A stretch of 64,000 nucleotides of DNA, taken from Paragordius varius (taxonomy: Eukaryota > Nematomorpha). Under the pieces are notes generated by a model, which saw only the letters and a program-made list of their open reading frames with translations, was not told the origin of the DNA and searched no databases. Of this stretch, positions 57,801 to 64,000 are shown piece by piece; position 1 is the first letter of the stretch; every line of letters begins with the position of its first letter. Location of the stretch: the NCBI GenBank assembly GCA_964247055.1, contig OZ176051.1, positions 6,820,001-6,884,000 of the forward strand, in the 5' to 3' direction. The position numbers were made by a program, and so were the translations under genes.

Positions 57801-60800
57801 TTTTCAGTAATAAAGTTTGACGTTTTTTGATGGAATAAGCATTTTAATTCATATTTAACTTGATAAAATTATTTTGTTTGATTTATTACTATATAACTGA
57901 CCCTAAAAAATATGCCGGATTTCAAAAGATCAACATTTACAATATGTAAAACTTCGCTTCAAATATCCAACGTTTAAGCTGACTTGCAAGCGATATTTAG
58001 ATATCTAGAAATAAAATTACCTCTCCATTCGGTGTCTCAATCGAAAAATTATTGTATATGGCATAAATGTTTTGAAACGAATCTATATCAAACAAATTGA
58101 TGGTTAAAATAATTCCATTTTCGGTCACCTCATTTACAGATTCATAAACAATCCTGATCTTTTTGCCAAACTTCGTGTCGATGCCCAATGAAACATTCCT
58201 ACAATAAGAATTTTTATTAAAAATTAAAACTATAATTATTGTAAATAATTTAGATCGATGTTCGATTTTATGAAAAAACAGCGATTATTGAAAATTTGAG
58301 TGCATAATTAAAGGGATTTTTTATATTCCTACTAAAAAAGATGTGAATTTTAATGTACATTAGATTAAAATAATTTTAAATGGAAGGTTTATCTGTAAAA
58401 AAATGGTTCTACTTTCTTATCTTTGTATTAGTCTTCTATATATAAAACTAGACAACAAACCATCTTTAAGTGCCATTTTTGTATATTTAAATTAATTTCA
58501 TAATAAATATGAAAAAAAATTAGTCTAACACCTAAGAATTTGTTTTTTAGGGTTTATCGAAAATTTTTGGCACCGATTTAACATAAACTCGAACCAAAAT
58601 TCAAAATTTTAGATATATATATTTACGTATTTTAAATTATAACCTCACCACCACTTGTGAATATTATTATTATGACTTGAGATAATTGTATATAAGCAAA
58701 CATCTCACCATGATATATGTGAATACATTAAACCTAATTATCTTATATATATATATATATAGATCATTATATAAACCACCATTTCATACAACATATAATA
58801 AATTTATCATTACCTTTACTTTGTCGTCCCCAGTTATCAGTAATTTAAATCAATCTGATGAAAAAGTTATTTTACCTTATATGGTCAAAATTTTAACCCA
58901 TAAATAAGTCTAAAATTTTCAAAGACAAACGAATTTCCTTATAAACATAATATAATTAGGGTTAGATTAGTATAAAATTAAAAAAATTGAAATGGATTTT
59001 GGTTTGTGTTTTAATAAAAATCATTTTTATCAAAATATTTTTACCTAGTGAATAAAATGTATAGTTATTTTTAATTTATTACTTAATGGTTATTCATAAT
59101 AATAGTCTTTAAATCTAGGCCTTTTAAAGAAAATAATTGCAGTAGATACTGAAAATTAATATCAAATAATATAATATAAATCGCGATGGATAATATTGAA
59201 AAGCTATTTTAATACAAAATTAACATTCAATTACCTTTTGGGTGTTTTTATATCTATTGAAATATGTTAATAAGTATTTAAGGTATTAAGCCAAATTTAA
59301 TCAAAAATATTTTTTGAAAAAAATTAAAATTATAAAAAAATCGTCATCTTAAACTTTTTTGCCGCCATTTTTTTTATATTTTTTTTGAATCGCTATTTCA
59401 ACAGGCAAATAACTGTGAATTATAAATGTAAATAATTGACCTTTAAATGGCTTTTGTGCTACATTTTACCAGCAAGAACTTGATATATTTTATTTTAATA
59501 TCAGCTGTTTGTCTCGATCGTGTTTTAGAGCTGTCCCAATTTTAGACTACAGAAGTCACAAAACTGTAAATATAAGCTTTTTTATCTATTACATGACAAC
59601 ATTGTTTGATTATTAAATTTTAACCAATTTACAAAATTAGCTCTGGGATACAAAAATACTCCAAAAGGTAAACTAGGGCAAAATGAAAAAGTAATGAATT
59701 GTTAAAAGATTTCATCTGTTATTTCGAATTATTTATTTCACAATTTGGTGGAATTTTTTAAAAAACAAAAAATTTATGGCTGTTTTGAATGACATAAAAG
59801 CAATAATTAAGTGTTTACTTTTTTGTGTTATTTTTTTTAGACATTTGCCATCTACACAAAGTTTGAGCTATTTTCATCCATTAATTAAAAATATATTAAT
59901 GAAAACGCTCTCGCTCCGCGGGTTTGCGCTTCCTATGTCCAATATTAACTTTTGATGTAAAACATGGTATGCATTGCTTTCATTCTTTAGTACGATATGT
60001 TACAATGTGTATATTTTTAAGAAAAACCGTTTTTCGTAAAATACTGATAAAAGGGGCGCATAAAAAATTAAATTATAAAAAATTCTTAGGTGGATTATAA
60101 TTTTTAATTCAGATTTACTGTTAAAAGGATACTAATTATCAGAAAATGCAAAAAAACTCGAGTGGTAGAAAAATTTGTGGTCTAGTGTGAATCATTTAAT
60201 GTTCGTCCTACTCGGTGGTAAATAAACGGCTCTTTACCAAATTTAAATTGAGTTTCACAAACTAAACTCAGAGTTTTCTGTGGTTCTGTACCAAAAAAAT
60301 TTTACATAGCTTGTGATAAAAAACATTTATAATATCTTCTATTCTTAGTCCAACTAATATCTCTAAAAACTAACCATACATATGAGCATATATAAAATTT
60401 TCACAAATTGCTTTGCAAAGTTATTTTAATATCTATTGACCATATATGGCTGATGTTTAATAATTAAAACGCGATGCTTTATAAAAATTATTTAATATCT
60501 GGAAAAACTGAAAAATAACAAATGTAACTAAAATTTTAATAAATTGATTACCGTAATGAAACAGGATTTGGGACTAAAACGATTAAATTGTATGATCCAG
60601 GAAAGGTAAGATTGCAGACATCGTCAATATGTATAAAATATTCTAAAAATTAACCCATGTTTACCTTTACCGAATATTTGTTTGACGGGTTCAATTTCGA
60701 CTTTATGGTATTAAAATATTTATGTGTTACAGTTAAAAGTAATTTATCTAAAATTGATAAGCTCTCTTGTAAAGTGGTAATAATTAAGGGGCTGCATATT

Positions 60801-61401
60801 AAAAAGGTTTAATATCGATTTTTGTCAAGATAGTATATTTAAATGTAATATAATTGGTGTTTGAATGACAAATTATAAATATCTTCACATATAAAGTAAT
60901 TATAAAATTATCGGTACTCTTTGATTCACGGTCCTTGAAACATGATAACTTCCCTTTGAATTTTAATTACCATTGGTATATAGACTCTTTTTGGTAATAA
61001 TTGTATCAAGACTCCATATAAAGTTTTGCACCAAAAAAATTATGATGAATGGTATTTTCATCGAATTTTCAAATTATATTTTGTAAATATAAAATAATAA
61101 AAAAATATAAAAATAATAAAAAATATGGATTAGATCTGCACAGATGGCTCCTGTGATTGGAATAAACAAAGGTATGAAAGTATACTTACCAGTACATTTT
61201 TGTACTACAAGATTAACTGTTGGGATAATATATTGTTGAGACCAATAAATATCGTTTGTTAAACCAATGAAGGCCAGAGATGGATTACGATATAAAAATT
61301 GTTGTCGAATTGTTACGATATCAGTACATATATCATACACTGTAATACCATCTTGGTGTTGGTAAAAGCGTGTCTGAAATTAAAAATACTTTATAAAAAC
61401 G

Positions 61402-61453
<52 letters not shown>

Positions 61454-62831
61454 GGTGATAATTAGTTTCAAGAAAATTAGACATTTTTAATTTTGCAACA
61501 GATGTTTTTTTATGGTTCAATACGGTTTTTTTGATTTTATACAAATGCCTGTGGATAATATAAACATCTTTATTAGAGAATGCGTCAAAATTATCTTACC
61601 TCCTTATTTCTGAGACTTAATCTGTAGGTTTTCTTAACTTTTAACGAAATAACTACTACCATTATCCTATTTGGTAGATGCAAGATGTTTTAAACCAATT
61701 CACTTTTCATACTTAAAAAAAAATAATTGGTTTAGATTAGTTATTAGAAAAAGTTGCATAAAAGCTATTATAATGGGATGGTGTCACACCATAAATTTAT
61801 AAACCAAATTCCTACAATCAAACGCATATTCATAGTTTAACGGTTTGACACATTTTAAATCATTAGAAATTTTTCTCCCCAATTCGATGCCGCTGATATC
61901 TATTATAAAACTTTTATTTAAATTTGTTAAATACTACTTAAATGTATTATATATCTTAATATAATCTGAATTCAACGATGACATGAAATAACGAACGACA
62001 TAATTGTGAAAAAAATGTTTTATATAATATTTATATTTTCATACCGTTTCCCGCATAGTGTAAAAATACGAAATTAACACTAATGCTCATTCCATAAAAA
62101 CAAAGTAAGTGTCTCTTATCAAATAATGAAATCGCATATCTGGGCTTTGAATTTTAAGAAAAATAACCAATTTTGACGGGTTGCAATAAGATTAGGCTTA
62201 AACAATATTATGCTATTCACATTTATATATTAATTTAAACCATGTATATAGAGATTTTGATTATATAAATTGGATATTTCATTTAAAAGCCCGAAAACCA
62301 AAAGCACCATATATTTTATGGAATTTGTATTAATAATGCGATATGTTATATTCTATGATTGCTCCGAAGATATTCGATTTTCAGTTTACCTTTTGAGCAC
62401 TCTCTATAGTATTTTCAAAAATTTGTATCAGCATCCTATATAGAATCGGCGAACTTAATTGTTGGACCGCCTTAATGCTTGAATATATGGTCAAATATCT
62501 AGGCGTTAATTAAAAAATTGTTTAAAATACTTTTAAAATTGGTTGTGGAAGAACATGCGAAGGGCGCAAAGTTTCCATTTTGATAAATACATCGTCTAAT
62601 TGTCCAATAGTTCCATAATCATCATTGGACGTTACTTTTCTTATACCAATCGTGGTAACATTTGGATGAACATCTACATAGAACTTCATATATAAAATTA
62701 TATTGTTAAAATATTACTTAGAAACAATTTCATCCTAAAACTAAAACGACCAGGAATCGGAACAATAACAAACCTTCCCGTTCTTATACATTTTAAAACC
62801 CAAATGATTTTCCAGTTCCAGCAGACATTTG
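54089..62831 (-). CDS. Multi-exon gene of uncertain identity (probable extracellular or membrane protein)
   Basis: Exons in transcription order: 62831-62774, 62683-62531, 62470-62390, 62144-62045, 61899-61805, 61373-61190, 60642-60552, 58198-58021, 57095-about 56930, 56670-56609, 54794-54608, 54168-54089 (TAA). The first eight junctions are GT-AG and phase-consistent, strong evidence that the gene is real. Between 56609 and 54794 at least one exon is missing. The encoded sequence is beta-strand-like with cysteines and NxS/T sites (FYVDVHPNVTTIGIRK, PGSYNLIVLVPNPVSLRNVS, GIILTINLFDID). Exon 54794-54608 encodes a helical piece (ISLLTNNGGVTAGISLTAHI). I weigh two weak resemblances: the REJ/pre-GAIN region of polycystin-like proteins and the thioester domain of the alpha-2-macroglobulin/C3 family. 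No GCGEQ thioester motif was found. The 5' end is unknown. Confidence 0.7.
54810..54853. repeat. TA microsatellite
   Basis: About 22 TA units start 16 nt upstream (in gene sense) of the acceptor of the minus-strand exon 54794-54608. Confidence 0.95.
55150..56120. other. Less AT-rich block of unknown origin
   Basis: Base composition is visibly less AT-rich than its surroundings. A minus-strand open frame at 56083-55892 encodes SYRLLDKLVNMVDRLKHVKH, which could be an exon of the 54-63 kb gene or a decayed transposon segment. No terminal repeats or family signature was recognised. Confidence 0.35.
56694..56931. repeat. Perfect 119-bp tandem duplication
   Basis: 56694-56812 and 56813-56931 are identical at every base as far as I can read. 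The duplication lies between two exons of the minus-strand gene and includes the likely donor region of exon 57095-about 56930. Perfect identity implies a recent event or an assembly artefact. Confidence 0.95.
59300..59720 (-). repeat. Inverted third copy of the 11.3-13.2 kb repeat family
   Basis: Read on the minus strand it shows CATTACTTTTTCA, GTTTTGTGACTTC, TTGCTGGTAAAATGTAGC, TTTGCCTGTTGAAATAGCGA and AAGTTTAAGATGACGA in the same order as the copies at about 11385 and 12840. Confidence 0.65.
61403..61450. repeat. TA microsatellite
   Basis: About 24 TA units lie upstream of exon 61373-61190 in gene sense. Confidence 0.95.
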
Positions 62832-63718
62832 CTAAAATGTTTTGGTTTCGTTTCCTTTTGTGTTTATGTGGTTTTGAATTTCAATATTTTAATATTTACA
62901 TTATAATATTTTTTATAGAAAGAAAAAAAATGAGCTATAAAAATTCTTATTTTCTCTAAAAAATCTAAGAAACAGTATTTATATGGTTTAAAAAAATATA
63001 TAAAAAATTCATATGGCTGAAAAAAATATCAGGGTTGTGATACGTCGTTATATGGATCAGTCATTTAGGGAAGTTATAATGATTCAACGTCTGTAACTAG
63101 CTAACTTTAAGCCAGTTGGTAGAAACTAAAATTAAGTTAAAATTTATAAATTTAAAAAAAACATGCAAAAAAGTCAATATTGTGCGATAGGTTTAAATGC
63201 TTGATCATAAGATAAAAATAAATATTTTTAAAAAACGCTTGCATAGTTTGCTTTATTCTTCTGCCTTTTATTATTATTTTCTGTCTAGTTTAATTAAAAA
63301 ATTAGGTTATAAATATGATATCACTACGACCTGGTAATATCCCTGCCAATGATATTTTAAAAAAGTATTACATTTATATTTCTGTATGTATTCAACAGAA
63401 AATTGTTAGGGAATACATTTCCTCTTAATACCAATTTCGTAAAATGGCTTATGATATATTACTTTATACAAAATATAATTCAATGCCGAAAAAAATTAAA
63501 ATTATTCAATATAATATACATTTGCAAAGTTTTGAGAACAAATTAATATGGTATTAAAAATAATTGGCACCATCAATGTATGTTTAAAAGATGTCACAAT
63601 ATATTCAATTCTCTAAACGTGCAATAGCTTATAAATTTTAACACTTTGATTCATATTGGGGTATCTAAATACCCCAGACTAAATTTGAGTTGGGATACTA
63701 CTGAAGTAAACGGTCCCA
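62832..63718. other. No gene recognised
   Basis: This is AT-rich sequence. Further 5' exons of the minus-strand gene may lie here or beyond the window, but none can be supported. Confidence 0.4.
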
Positions 63719-64000
63719 ATTTAAATTTATGCGTCTATCCTAATAAAAATTATATAAATATGCCAAAATATCTAAATAAAATTTTGTTTTGAAAAAAAAG
63801 TTCCATGTCAAACTACTTCGACGCCATTTTTATTTTACAAAATTTTTGCAAAATATCGTCTTCATTTTTTAGGGGTAAAATTAAAGCTATTTTTTTATTT
63901 AAATTATATTTATATTTGATAGAAATAGAAAAAGCGATTTATTTTGTATTATTTGTCAATTTTACCATTGCACACATGTCTCGTGACTAAATTTTACCTT
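63719..64000 (+). repeat. Repeat shared with the hAT-nested block, running off the window
   Basis: It is a near-identical copy of 44412-44690 (AATTTAAATTTATGC start, AACTACTTCGACGCCATTTT inside). The right boundary is outside the window, so full length and class are unknown. Confidence 0.75.

Noticed and set aside
59860-60060. GC-rich patch CGCTCTCGCTCCGCGGG as a regulatory island or element end
   Set aside because: It stands out locally but I could not find a partner terminus or a second copy.
1-64000. LTR retrotransposon, virus-like element, CRISPR array, tRNA or rRNA gene
   Set aside because: No direct long terminal repeats, gag/pol-type signatures, regularly spaced repeats or cloverleaf sequences were recognised by eye; a dedicated search was not possible.

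Overview
The window is AT-rich nuclear DNA from an animal. The genes are split by many short GT-AG introns, and the proteins are recognisably metazoan: 3-phosphoglycerate dehydrogenase, Raptor, an MCTP-type C2/membrane protein and a C2H2 zinc-finger protein. I cannot name the phylum. High divergence from vertebrate homologues, very high A+T and dense DNA-transposon debris point to an invertebrate. A 200-base N gap lies in an intron of the first gene.

Layout. (1) 308-5720, + strand: the 3' nine exons of PHGDH, entering from outside the window; a Helitron-derived cluster sits in its sixth intron. (2) 5721-13972: about 8 kb with no convincing large gene. It holds hAT-type MITEs, a repeat family of unknown class and one minus-strand cysteine-rich exon (6985-7169). 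(3) 13973-32981, + strand: an apparently complete RPTOR gene, about 31 exons encoding about 1560 residues. It has an N-terminal caspase-like RNC domain, HEAT repeats, a low-complexity linker and C-terminal WD40 repeats. Its introns hold a tandemly reiterated intron/exon boundary, a 2.1 kb non-autonomous Helitron, two fold-back elements, a LINE fragment and TA microsatellites. (4) 33750-49497, - strand, convergent with RPTOR: a complete MCTP-like gene, about 20 exons and 990 residues, with three C2 domains and two C-terminal membrane segments. Its introns hold a mariner relic, a 2.8 kb hAT relic with a perfect 8-bp target duplication, and a fold-back element. (5) 51303-52203, + strand, divergent from MCTP: a 226-residue three-finger C2H2 protein. 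(6) 54089-62831, - strand: at least 11 phase-compatible exons of a gene I cannot identify with confidence. (7) 62832-64000: no gene seen; a repeat shared with the hAT region runs off the end.

Two genes belong to known cell biology: Raptor is the substrate-recruiting subunit of mTORC1, and PHGDH makes the first committed step of serine synthesis. Nothing in the sequence shows that the neighbours are functionally linked. The unusual material is mainly in the introns. It includes a splice-acceptor region repeated four times in RPTOR, and two fold-back subfamilies sharing their termini but carrying different subterminal minisatellites. In MCTP there are splice junctions that only make sense with non-standard sites or base errors. 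No LTR retroelement, virus-like element or CRISPR array was recognised.
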